Shown here: positions 8,042 through 14,589 of the stretch, one piece after another
Layout: each line of letters starts with the position of its first letter
Position numbering within the stretch: the stretch's first letter is position 1
Assembly (NCBI GenBank): GCA_002427325.1
Contig: DIQS01000014.1
Location: 47,360-61,948, forward strand
Length of the DNA stretch: 14,589 nt
Source of the DNA: Cloacimonetes bacterium UBA5456
GTDB taxonomy: Bacteria > Cloacimonadota > Cloacimonadia > Cloacimonadales > Cloacimonadaceae
Reading direction: 5' to 3'
Program-made: the position numbers and the translations under genes
Notes under the pieces: generated by a model
Told to the model about the DNA's origin: nothing
Seen by the model: only the letters and a program-made list of their open reading frames with translations
Databases searched by the model: none

Positions 8042-10944
8042 TCTTCCTCCGCAAACACTTCGGAGAAGGTCTCACGTTGCTCTTCTGAGAGGGTGTCAGA
8101 ACTATCCAAGAACAAGAGCTTTGCCTCTTCTCTGGCACCGAGTTTAAGATAGGAAAGAATGCTGTAATAGGCGGCATCGCTGAGGATTTCCTCATAATCG
8201 GGGAAAAGAACTCTCAGCTTCCTAAATTCCCAGATTGCTTCGATATAGAAAGACTGTTCAAAGCGGATCAAACCAATAGAATAGAAAGCCTTAGCATGAT
8301 AGAAGGGATCGAGGTTTTCGGCGATGATCTCGTCTGCGAGAGCTTTTGCTTCGCTAAGACGCTCATCCTCAATCAGATATGAGAGATACAAGAGCCTTGC
8401 ATCTGCATTATTACCGCCCTCGTCTTTACCCAATTCCCAAATGAGAAGAAAGTCTTGATAATCAGCCGTATGCGAGGCTTTAAGCGCAAACAACCACAGT
8501 TCTTCATCATAGCCTTGTCTCAAACCTCCTGAATATTTCTCTAAGGCGGCTTCATAATTGCCAAAAAGCAGGTCAATTTCAGCCCAATACAAGAGAGCTT
8601 GCACATCTTTAGTTTCCTCATAAAGAGAGGATAGCAGTGTATCTGCTCGCTCATATTCATGCAGTTTGATCAGCCCTTGCGCCGTGAGCAGATTAAGATC
8701 GAGGTTTTCGCGCGCGGGGAAGCTTTCTCTTATCCGATCTGCGCGATCGAGCACATCAAGCCAGTCCTCGTTTTTAGCATAAAGTCGCGTGATGAGATAG
8801 GAAAGCTCAAAGCGCAGATAATGGCTTTTGAAGCTATCGATACTGTCCGCCAATTCGCTGATAATCTCATTATTCTCAATCTGCATGAGGCTGAGTTCAA
8901 TACCCGTAAAGACCTCTGCCAAAAGTCCTTGCTCTCTGGGATTAAACTCATTTTTATTGCGAAAACGGCTAAGAACGCTTTGATAGGTATCATAAGCTTC
9001 TTCAAAGTTTTCCATGTTGAAAAGCACATTTGCCATGTCAGTAAGGACAGAGAGAAAGAGATCTGACTCGGGGAATTCATCCACAAATCGTTCAAACAGA
9101 TTGTAGGCAAGATTGAAGTCTCCAGCGGCATAGGCGGATTTTGCTCCAAGATAGAGGAATGTATCCGGGCTTTCTTCTCCATCATAGAGCTCAAGATAGA
9201 GCCTTGAAGCCTCATCATATCTTTTGAGTTTATAATTAGTTAGCGCAAGATAGCTCTTAGTTTCCTTTATTTGAGCATCGTTATCTGCATATCCAATAGC
9301 CAGATCAAAGGCTTTTACGGCAGTGTTATACTCCTTTTGATTGAACTCAATATGTCCCCAAAGGATATATTTATCATAGGAATCATTCAAGCGTTCCACC
9401 GAGGACAAAGCTTCTTTATAACGTTCTAAATAGTAATAACATTGCGCCATTCTCAAGCGAATGTGCTGAGTATCATAGTCCTGGGGGATTTTGCGGAGGA
9501 TTTTCCCGAATGCGCTTAAAGAAAGTCTATAATTTGCCTGAAAGAAGTCGATCTCAGCAAGATAGACCGTCGCCGAGTTCAGATATTCAGAATCAGGCAG
9601 ATTTTTGATGATTTCGTTAAAAGCCCCGATTGCAAGCTTATAGTCTTTCGCCTGAAAGTAGATATATCCCAGATAAAAGAGCGATGCATCACGCTTATCT
9701 CCATCAGGATAAAGGTTTAGATATCTGTTATAGCTCTCCGCTGCCTGATTATAACGCTCCAATCTCATCCAGCTTTGCGCGATCATGAAATCAATCTCAG
9801 AAAGCAGTGCCCGATTCTCGGATTCACCGCGGGCAAGAGCAAGATATCTCAGTGCCTCAGGATAATCCTCCAAAACATAGGCAAAGTGGCTCATGGTATA
9901 GAGTTGCTGTGCATAGGCAACTTGCGGTTTTTGTGCCATAAAGCTCTTCAATTGACGGATAGCTTCCTGCGGTTCAGACTCAAAAAGTATCTTAATTCTC
10001 TCCAAATATGCCAAGACAGCCAATTGAGGATCGCCTCCACCTACCAGCCTTTCAAATATCTCCTCTGCCTCTTCAAGCTCATTATTATGAAGCAAATACA
10101 GCCCTTGATAATAGTCGAGATAGTCGCCGGTATTCTCAGTATTATTGAGTATATCTCCTGCATAATTAAAATCTTGTCTACTAAAAGCCAGCCTCAAACG
10201 GATCAATTCGATATTTGGATCGTCTTCAATCTCTTTGATGCTTTTCAGATGCTCATTGAGATCCTCAAGTTTATTATTATCAAGCAGATACTTGCAATAT
10301 GTCACATGAGATTTGACATAATTCTCATCAGTGCCGTCCATCTCGTCCAAAAATAGCTTTGCTTCGTTTTGTTTATCAAGATTTAAGAGGATTTCCAGAT
10401 ACTCATATTTGACATCCTCACGCACGTCCTCATCAAGCAAAAGTTGATAATATTTCAGCGCACCATGATGTTGACCGAGATGCCTATATGTTCTTGCACG
10501 ATATAGATTTGCCCGCGAGATAAGTGCAGGGTTTTTACTCTCACTTTCCAAGAAATCAAGCTGAAGCATCCCCTGTGAATATTGCTTAGTTGCCAAGAGA
10601 GAGATAGCCTTTGATAGATACACTTGATGCCTAAGCGACAGCTCAAGATTTTGCCTCAAAAGCTCGTCATAAGCTTCGAGCGCATCGGCATGCCTCCCCT
10701 TTTCCTGCATCATATTAGCCATGATATAGCGCAAGTTATAGCGATAATCACTATGCGGATATTGCGTTTTAAAGGCCCTGATTTCACCCTCAAGCGCATC
10801 TCGTTCGCCAAGCTCATAAAGATTCACTATGAAGCGATAAGCATAGCTTTCCTGATTGTTTGGCGCAGTCTTCGCGAGAAGCGAAAGAGGCAAGAACATG
10901 ACAATCAGCAGGATAAGGCACTGCATTCTTTTTTGTTTGAACAT
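8038..10944 (-). CDS. Large exported TPR-repeat protein
   Basis: The chosen start gives 968 residues with a Sec signal peptide: KQKR, then a hydrophobic stretch, with cleavage near 24/25 at LLA-KT. The rest is nearly all helical pairs of TPR type. Clear repeats, counted from this start, fall near 80-105, 140-170, 280-300, 380-410, 415-450, 455-485, 492-515, 521-551, 558-587, 592-625, 630-660, 778-807 and 883-915. Typical segments are ALLSEIDFMIAQSWMRLERY and DASLFYLGYIYFQAKDY. The pattern resembles the TPR folds of BamD and YbgF/CpoB, but it is far longer. No lipobox is present, so it is probably periplasmic or bound to the outer membrane. It would act as a scaffold for other envelope proteins, most obviously the barrel whose gene overlaps it by ATGA. 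The longer start at 10959 (five more residues) lacks a ribosome site. No enzymatic domain is visible. Confidence 0.85.
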   Translation of the reverse strand: MFKQKRMQCLILLIVMFLPLSLLAKTAPNNQESYAYRFIVNLYELGERDALEGEIRAFKTQYPHSDYRYNLRYIMANMMQEKGRHADALEAYDELLRQNLELSLRHQVYLSKAISLLATKQYSQGMLQLDFLESESKNPALISRANLYRARTYRHLGQHHGALKYYQLLLDEDVREDVKYEYLEILLNLDKQNEAKLFLDEMDGTDENYVKSHVTYCKYLLDNNKLEDLNEHLKSIKEIEDDPNIELIRLRLAFSRQDFNYAGDILNNTENTGDYLDYYQGLYLLHNNELEEAEEIFERLVGGGDPQLAVLAYLERIKILFESEPQEAIRQLKSFMAQKPQVAYAQQLYTMSHFAYVLEDYPEALRYLALARGESENRALLSEIDFMIAQSWMRLERYNQAAESYNRYLNLYPDGDKRDASLFYLGYIYFQAKDYKLAIGAFNEIIKNLPDSEYLNSATVYLAEIDFFQANYRLSLSAFGKILRKIPQDYDTQHIRLRMAQCYYYLERYKEALSSVERLNDSYDKYILWGHIEFNQKEYNTAVKAFDLAIGYADNDAQIKETKSYLALTNYKLKRYDEASRLYLELYDGEESPDTFLYLGAKSAYAAGDFNLAYNLFERFVDEFPESDLFLSVLTDMANVLFNMENFEEAYDTYQSVLSRFRNKNEFNPREQGLLAEVFTGIELSLMQIENNEIISELADSIDSFKSHYLRFELSYLITRLYAKNEDWLDVLDRADRIRESFPARENLDLNLLTAQGLIKLHEYERADTLLSSLYEETKDVQALLYWAEIDLLFGNYEAALEKYSGGLRQGYDEELWLFALKASHTADYQDFLLIWELGKDEGGNNADARLLYLSYLIEDERLSEAKALADEIIAENLDPFYHAKAFYSIGLIRFEQSFYIEAIWEFRKLRVLFPDYEEILSDAAYYSILSYLKLGAREEAKLLFLDSSDTLSEEQRETFSEVFAEEE

Positions 10945-10950
10945 CGGCAT

Positions 10951-10954
10951 CTCC
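10951..10954 (-). promoter_or_regulatory. Ribosome binding site deciding the start of the TPR gene
   Basis: Two upstream ATG codons (10959 and 10956) are followed by GGAG at 10954-10951, and then by ATG at 10950 and ATG at 10944. GGAG is 0 bases from the ATG at 10950 but 6 bases from that at 10944, the normal spacing. Initiation at 10944 is therefore favoured. Confidence 0.6.
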
Positions 10955-10977
10955 ATCATTGTTTAAGTGATGTCTTT

Positions 10978-11006
10978 AATGAAACTAAGCGCTCGCATTC
11001 TGTCAA
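10978..11006 (-). promoter_or_regulatory. Candidate promoter of the seven-gene envelope operon
   Basis: A perfect TTGACA on the minus strand (11006-11001) lies just after the stop of the upstream FAD oxidoreductase gene. At 17 bases spacing the -10 would be TTCATT (10983-10978), only three of six matches. Transcription would start near 10971, leaving about 27 bases before the ATG at 10944. No terminator separates it from the upstream operon, so some read-through is likely. Confidence 0.4.
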
Positions 11007-11010
11007 GCTA

Positions 11011-12159
11011 TTATTTAAATTTCTCTTCAGAGCTGAAATCACGCCGTGGATCAAAGCTCTTTAATATGTCAAGATCGCTATTTCTAAGGTCTTGAGTGAT
11101 CATGCGCGTGAGCAGTTCCGCCATGCCCGGACCGAACATAAAGCCCTGTCCGCACATACCGACTGCATTGAGCATATTTTGCGCAGTTTGACTATGCCCC
11201 ACGATGGGGAATCCATCCGGCGTCATGGGATATTGTCCGCGCCAAGTTCTGCGCACCCTGAGCAGCCTCAGCCGAGGATAGAGATCGATCATCCGCTTGC
11301 CGCACATAGGTAAAAACTCCGATGTAGAGCGGTTATTGACCCCCAAGATCGGCGGATCAGGCGTGATGCAAAACAGCACCTGCCCCTCATAATTCTGATA
11401 GAAATAGAAGTTTGCGCTCCCCGGCGCCTTTCTCATATCCACCACCATCGGCTCAAAGAAACGTGCTACCGGCTCAGTGATTCCCGCCTCATGATTATCC
11501 GGAAATACCGGCAAATTTTCATGAACCATCGCCCCCACCTCACGTGCGAAGCTACCAGCGGCATTGATCACGATATTTGCCTGATAGCGAGATTTATCCG
11601 TGATAAGCTCGCTGATCTTGTCCCCGTTCATTTTCATTTCCACGAGACGTTCGCCAAACCTGAATTCCACCCCCGCTTTCAAGGCATAACGATATAAGGA
11701 ACTGCTAAATAGTAGCGGTGAACAGCTTCCATCTTCCGGCGAATATGTGCTGCCCAAAAGCCCTTCTCGCGCGATTCCGGGCACGATCTGTGCATATTCA
11801 TCAGGACTGAGCCATTTGATATTCAATCCAAAATCAAGCTGAATTTCCATGAGTTCTTTGAGGCTCTTTTCATCTTCCTTAGTATATGCAGGATAAGAAT
11901 ATCCGCCGCTGAACCAGCCGATATCATCGCCACGAGATTCCTGCCAATTCTTAAAGACCTCGATTGTCCTGCGACCTATAGAAATCTTGCCAAAATCCGA
12001 GTGAGTTGCACGAACTCCGCCAATTGCTTTCTTATTATTTTGCTGACCGGGAGCATGCTCGCCATCGATCACGAGCACCTTAAGCCCGCTTTCGGCAAGA
12101 TCAAGCGCAGTGGGCAAGCCGATGGAACCGGCTCCGATTATGATTACATCGTGGATCAT
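11011..12159 (-). CDS. FAD-dependent amino/imino-acid oxidoreductase, DAO family (catalytic beta-type subunit)
   Basis: The 382 residues form a DAO-family flavoenzyme (PF01266). The dinucleotide loop is GAGSIG (9-14), with the acidic residue at the end of strand 2 in VLVID (D32). A second FAD-contact segment at NNKKAIGGVRATHS (41-54) follows. INAAGSFA (198-205) marks the middle of the fold, and W306-RGQYPMTPDGFPIVG (to 321) with GMCGQGFMFGPGMAELL (334-350) closes it. These match the catalytic subunits of dye-linked proline dehydrogenase, HcnC, opine oxidase and SoxB. It would oxidise a C-N bond of an amino or imino acid. The gene overlaps the iron-sulfur fusion gene by ATGA, with GGAGG 6 bases before its ATG, so the two proteins are probably subunits of one complex. 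Proline, hydroxyproline, sarcosine and opines are all possible substrates. Confidence 0.85.
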   Translation of the reverse strand: MIHDVIIIGAGSIGLPTALDLAESGLKVLVIDGEHAPGQQNNKKAIGGVRATHSDFGKISIGRRTIEVFKNWQESRGDDIGWFSGGYSYPAYTKEDEKSLKELMEIQLDFGLNIKWLSPDEYAQIVPGIAREGLLGSTYSPEDGSCSPLLFSSSLYRYALKAGVEFRFGERLVEMKMNGDKISELITDKSRYQANIVINAAGSFAREVGAMVHENLPVFPDNHEAGITEPVARFFEPMVVDMRKAPGSANFYFYQNYEGQVLFCITPDPPILGVNNRSTSEFLPMCGKRMIDLYPRLRLLRVRRTWRGQYPMTPDGFPIVGHSQTAQNMLNAVGMCGQGFMFGPGMAELLTRMITQDLRNSDLDILKSFDPRRDFSSEEKFK

Positions 12160-14231
12160 TTCACACCTCCGCCGGGAAATACGCCAAGGGGAACTTCTAC
12201 AAAGACAGGGCGTTTGGTGTTTGAAATCACCTCACCCACAGCCACTCCCTCTTCACGAAGCAAGCCTTTGATCAAAACCTCGCAAGTCTTTGCGCCGCAA
12301 GGTCCCATGCCTGCACGCGTCATCGCTTTGATCTGATTGAGATCATGGATGCCTTGACGGATGAGAGCGCGAACCTCACCAGCCGTGACGCGCTCGCAAA
12401 GGCAAACCATCGCCTCATCCTTCATCCTTTCGGGAATCACCGGCTGCGGCAGAGGACGCGACACTTCCTCAGCTTGAACTCTGAAGCCTGCCACCTTCTT
12501 GGCAATCTCGCGCGGCACTTCAAAGCGAACTATCATAGTGTTTACATTTCTAAAGTTATCTGTTTTAACAACTTCAAAGACGCCCAAGAAATTGGCGTCG
12601 ATATCACACAATTCGCGCTTATCTCCAGGCTTAATTTCATAATTTGCAATCTCATAAGCGATTGATACCGTAGGAAGATCAGCATTCTTGCGATAGTCCA
12701 CCAGAGTGATCGCCAAACCGGGACAGATGAGCAAACACTTGCCGCAACCTATACATTTTCCATCATATTGCGGCTGAGTAAACAGCGTCCCATCCTCGGT
12801 GTGAATAGACTGCGTTGGGCAAACCGTGGTGCATGGATTGCAAGGGATTTCTTGCAAACAGTGAATAATCGGCATCACCCCGCTCTCATCGGTAAGAGTC
12901 TGATATCCTTTGATTTGACCGGGATGTCTCTTCAGCATTTCCGCCTTTGAATACCAGCTTTCGGGGATGTCTTCCACCTTGTCGCCCTTGAATATCTTGG
13001 CGATCTTCAGCCCGGCAATCTTGCCGTTGAACATAGCTGAGCTTGCCTCAGCGATCTCCAGCGCATCACCCGCGGCATCGATAGGAATCCCGGCTTGCTC
13101 GGCCTCAAGCGTGAATTCACTAAGCGAATCCAGTCCCACCGCAACAAGGACAGTATCGCAAGCAAAGCTCTTTTCCGTGCCTTCGATTGCATTAAATTTC
13201 TCATCCACCGCCGTGATCGTCACGCCTTCCACACTCTCCTCTCCATAGGCACAAAGTATTGAATGAGAGGTATATATCGGAACGCCGAAGCGTCTTAATT
13301 TGTCTTCATGAACCTTATATCCGCCGCAATGAGGCATAGCTTCCGCAAGACCGACCACCTCGATTCCTGCCTGCATGGCATGATAGGCAGCGATGAGTCC
13401 CACATTTCCCCCGCCGATGATAAAGAGCCGCTGAGTAGGACGCACAAGATCACGATTTACAAGGGTTTGAAATGCGCCTGCACCATAAATGCGGGCAAGA
13501 TTATTTCCCTGAAAACGCAAGAACTTCTCTCGCGCTCCGGCTGCGTTCAGGATGCGTTTTGGCGTAATGAGTTTATAGACTCCATCTTTGAGAACGCCCA
13601 CCTTCTTATCGCTGAAAACAAAGAGCGCCGTGCTGTTTTTCCAAGCTTGAACGGATTTATATTTATCGAGCTCTTCGGAGATGATCTGACCAATGTTATG
13701 ACCACGCGTCCCAGCCCTGCTATCTTCCTGCGAACCAAAGAACTTATGCGTTTGCAAAACGAGCTTACCACCGAGAGTCTTTTTGTCGTCCAACAAAATC
13801 GTATCCACATCGTGCTTACCGAGCTCTGCCGCAGCCGAAAGTCCAGCCGGGCCGCCGCCGATGATCAGGACTTCACAGCTTATATCTTCAATAGGTTCAA
13901 AGCTTTGAGTGCTATCATCTTCCGGCAATACGGGCAGCCCTTCCGCACTTTGCACAATCATGTTTTCTTCTACGGCTGTCATGCAAGATTTCACCGCAAC
14001 ACCATTGGCGATCACGGTGCATTTCGCACACTGTCCATTGGCGCAAAACATTCCTTGAGCGCTATCATCTTTGTGGTGATGCCCAAAAACATCGATTCCA
14101 TTTGCGATCAAAGCCGAGGAAATCATCTCCCCTTTCTGAGCTTCGATCAGTTTTCCATTGAAATAAAAGCTGACCTTATCCAGCATTGGCACATTGAGAA
14201 TAGGATGTGCCGCAATTCTGAACTGTTTCAT
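12156..14231 (-). CDS. Fused iron-sulfur/FAD/NAD oxidoreductase (electron-transfer subunit)
   Basis: The 691 residues join four redox modules. First is a [2Fe-2S] domain of the Fer2_4 type (C63, C68, C71, C83). Next is a pyridine nucleotide-disulfide oxidoreductase domain, with FAD loop GGGPAG (125-130), NAD loop GGGNVG (273-278) and AGD at 387-389. A ferredoxin part follows, with eight cysteines for two [4Fe-4S] clusters: C458, C464, C467, C471 and C493, C496, C499, C503. Last is a BFD-like [2Fe-2S] domain (C610, C612, C645, C650). A segment at about 511-600 is unassigned. The order is as if the delta, alpha and gamma subunits of Thermococcus-type proline dehydrogenase, or HcnA plus HcnB, had been fused. 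It lacks the folate-binding aminomethyltransferase domain of heterotetrameric sarcosine oxidase alpha. It probably passes electrons from the flavin subunit encoded next to NAD or ferredoxin in the cytoplasm. AAGGAG 7 bases upstream fixes the start. Direction and acceptor are inferred. Confidence 0.88.
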   Translation of the reverse strand: MKQFRIAAHPILNVPMLDKVSFYFNGKLIEAQKGEMISSALIANGIDVFGHHHKDDSAQGMFCANGQCAKCTVIANGVAVKSCMTAVEENMIVQSAEGLPVLPEDDSTQSFEPIEDISCEVLIIGGGPAGLSAAAELGKHDVDTILLDDKKTLGGKLVLQTHKFFGSQEDSRAGTRGHNIGQIISEELDKYKSVQAWKNSTALFVFSDKKVGVLKDGVYKLITPKRILNAAGAREKFLRFQGNNLARIYGAGAFQTLVNRDLVRPTQRLFIIGGGNVGLIAAYHAMQAGIEVVGLAEAMPHCGGYKVHEDKLRRFGVPIYTSHSILCAYGEESVEGVTITAVDEKFNAIEGTEKSFACDTVLVAVGLDSLSEFTLEAEQAGIPIDAAGDALEIAEASSAMFNGKIAGLKIAKIFKGDKVEDIPESWYSKAEMLKRHPGQIKGYQTLTDESGVMPIIHCLQEIPCNPCTTVCPTQSIHTEDGTLFTQPQYDGKCIGCGKCLLICPGLAITLVDYRKNADLPTVSIAYEIANYEIKPGDKRELCDIDANFLGVFEVVKTDNFRNVNTMIVRFEVPREIAKKVAGFRVQAEEVSRPLPQPVIPERMKDEAMVCLCERVTAGEVRALIRQGIHDLNQIKAMTRAGMGPCGAKTCEVLIKGLLREEGVAVGEVISNTKRPVFVEVPLGVFPGGGVK

Positions 14232-14244
14232 CTATAAACTCCTT

Positions 14245-14263
14245 GTCTAATGCTTTCTTAGAC
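14245..14263 (-). promoter_or_regulatory. Leader hairpin or operator abutting the ribosome binding site
   Basis: GTCTAA and TTAGAC form a perfect 6-bp inverted repeat around a 7-base spacer. On the transcript the hairpin ends exactly where the AAGGAG ribosome site (14244-14239) begins. It could tune translation or be a protein-binding site. It is short and AT-rich, so chance cannot be excluded. Confidence 0.4.
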
Positions 14264-14280
14264 TAAATGAATTCTAAAAA

Positions 14281-14323
14281 TGACATTAATAGCTATAAAC
14301 TTTTATCTTGCCCATTAGTGTCA
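14281..14323. repeat. Interrupted palindrome around the redox-operon promoter
   Basis: Arm TGACATTAAT (14281-14290) and arm ATTAGTGTCA (14314-14323) are inverted copies matching at 9 of 10 positions, 23 bases apart, with centres 33 bases apart, about three helical turns. One arm overlaps the TTGACA; the other lies near the predicted transcription start. This is the layout of a two-site repressor operator. Confidence 0.5.
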
Positions 14324-14324
14324 A
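14294..14324 (-). promoter_or_regulatory. Candidate promoter of the redox operon
   Basis: A perfect TTGACA lies at 14324-14319 on the minus strand. The best -10 candidates are TTTATA (14299-14294, spacing 19) and TATAGC (14297-14292, spacing 21), both with imperfect spacing or sequence. A weak promoter needing an activator, or one regulated by the surrounding palindrome, would fit. Confidence 0.35.
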
Positions 14325-14563
14325 GAAAAGAGTTGCACTTTTATTTTCGAAATATCCTATCTCTTTTGATATCCGTTCCTTACAAAGCCATAATAATCTC
14401 TGTTCAATTCAAAAGAAAATCAAAGTAGTGCAAATATTCATCCATATTGGGGTTGATTATTCTGATACAAAACATAGTGATGCAAATCAATTCTCAATTA
14501 AAAAGCACCTACCCCTTCCTTACTGCATTCAGCCTATGTTTCGCTTATGATGTGCTCATGCTG

Positions 14564-14589
14564 ATGACCATATCATGACCATATCATGA
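14564..14589. repeat. Two-copy 11-base tandem repeat at the window edge
   Basis: ATGACCATATC occurs at 14564-14574 and again at 14575-14585, followed by ATGA, the first bases of a possible third copy cut by the window end. It may be the edge of a longer tandem array; only two full copies are visible. Confidence 0.5.

Larger units (their letters stand above)
14232..14589. other. Gene-free region upstream of the redox operon
   Basis: This AT-rich stretch of about 358 bases holds the promoter, palindrome and hairpin listed separately, and an 11-base tandem repeat at the right edge. No convincing coding region is seen; an 80-codon plus-strand frame at 14308-14550 has no ribosome site and a composition unlike a protein. 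I see no tRNA, no riboswitch fold I know, and no terminator of an upstream gene. Confidence 0.6.

Noticed and set aside
10900..10944. Lipoprotein signal in the TPR protein
   Set aside because: The only cysteine in the signal region lies at the start of the hydrophobic stretch, not at a lipobox position.
13308..14237. Long plus-strand open frame of 309 codons opposite the redox fusion
   Set aside because: It is antisense to the N-terminal half of a protein with intact cofactor motifs, has no family signature or plausible ribosome site, and follows from the codon composition of the real gene.
14333..14433. Inverted 7-mers TTGCACT (14333) and AGTGCAA (14427)
   Set aside because: Arms are short and about 87 bases apart in AT-rich DNA, so chance is a sufficient explanation.
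14308..14550. 80-codon plus-strand frame in the upstream region
   Set aside because: It overlaps the promoter and palindrome, has no ribosome site, and its product looks like translated AT-rich non-coding DNA.
1..14589. CRISPR arrays, insertion sequences, tRNA or rRNA genes, toxin-antitoxin pairs
   Set aside because: No regularly spaced repeats, transposase frames, terminal inverted repeats or RNA gene signatures were seen; the window is almost fully occupied by ten protein genes.

Overview
All ten genes in this 14.6 kb window lie on the minus strand, so transcription runs from the right edge to the left. The organism is a Gram-negative-type (diderm) anaerobe: one protein looks like an outer-membrane beta-barrel, others carry Sec signals, and an oxygen-sensitive-looking flavin/iron-sulfur complex is present. 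The 3-phosphoglycerate dehydrogenase is of the short lysine type that I know from Bacteroidota. However, several genes have strong GGAGG-like ribosome binding sites and two promoters have a perfect TTGACA, which is unlike true Bacteroidota. A relative in the FCB group such as Cloacimonadota fits best, but this is an inference of modest confidence.

Right part (14589-11011): about 350 gene-free bases carry a candidate promoter, a 43-bp interrupted palindrome and a small hairpin. A two-gene redox operon follows. Its first gene is a 691-residue fusion of [2Fe-2S], FAD/NAD oxidoreductase, two [4Fe-4S] and BFD-like [2Fe-2S] modules. Its second is a DAO-family FAD enzyme. They overlap by ATGA and probably form one amino- or imino-acid dehydrogenase complex related to dye-linked proline dehydrogenase, opine oxidase and hydrogen cyanide synthase. 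The substrate is unknown.

Centre (10944-1111): seven genes are packed end to end with overlaps or a 9-base gap, in the order TPR exoprotein, outer-membrane barrel, six-helix membrane protein, membrane-anchored divergent polysaccharide deacetylase, uppP (undecaprenyl-diphosphate phosphatase), holA (DNA polymerase III delta) and malQ (4-alpha-glucanotransferase). The first four look like an envelope module that touches the periplasm and both membranes. Next comes UppP, which recycles the lipid carrier for cell-wall and surface-glycan synthesis. The first three proteins cannot be placed in a described system from sequence alone.

Left part (1065-31): serA has its own TATAAT-type promoter, a strong ribosome binding site and a rho-independent terminator. 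It is a self-contained serine biosynthesis unit, although read-through from malQ remains possible because no terminator is visible between them.
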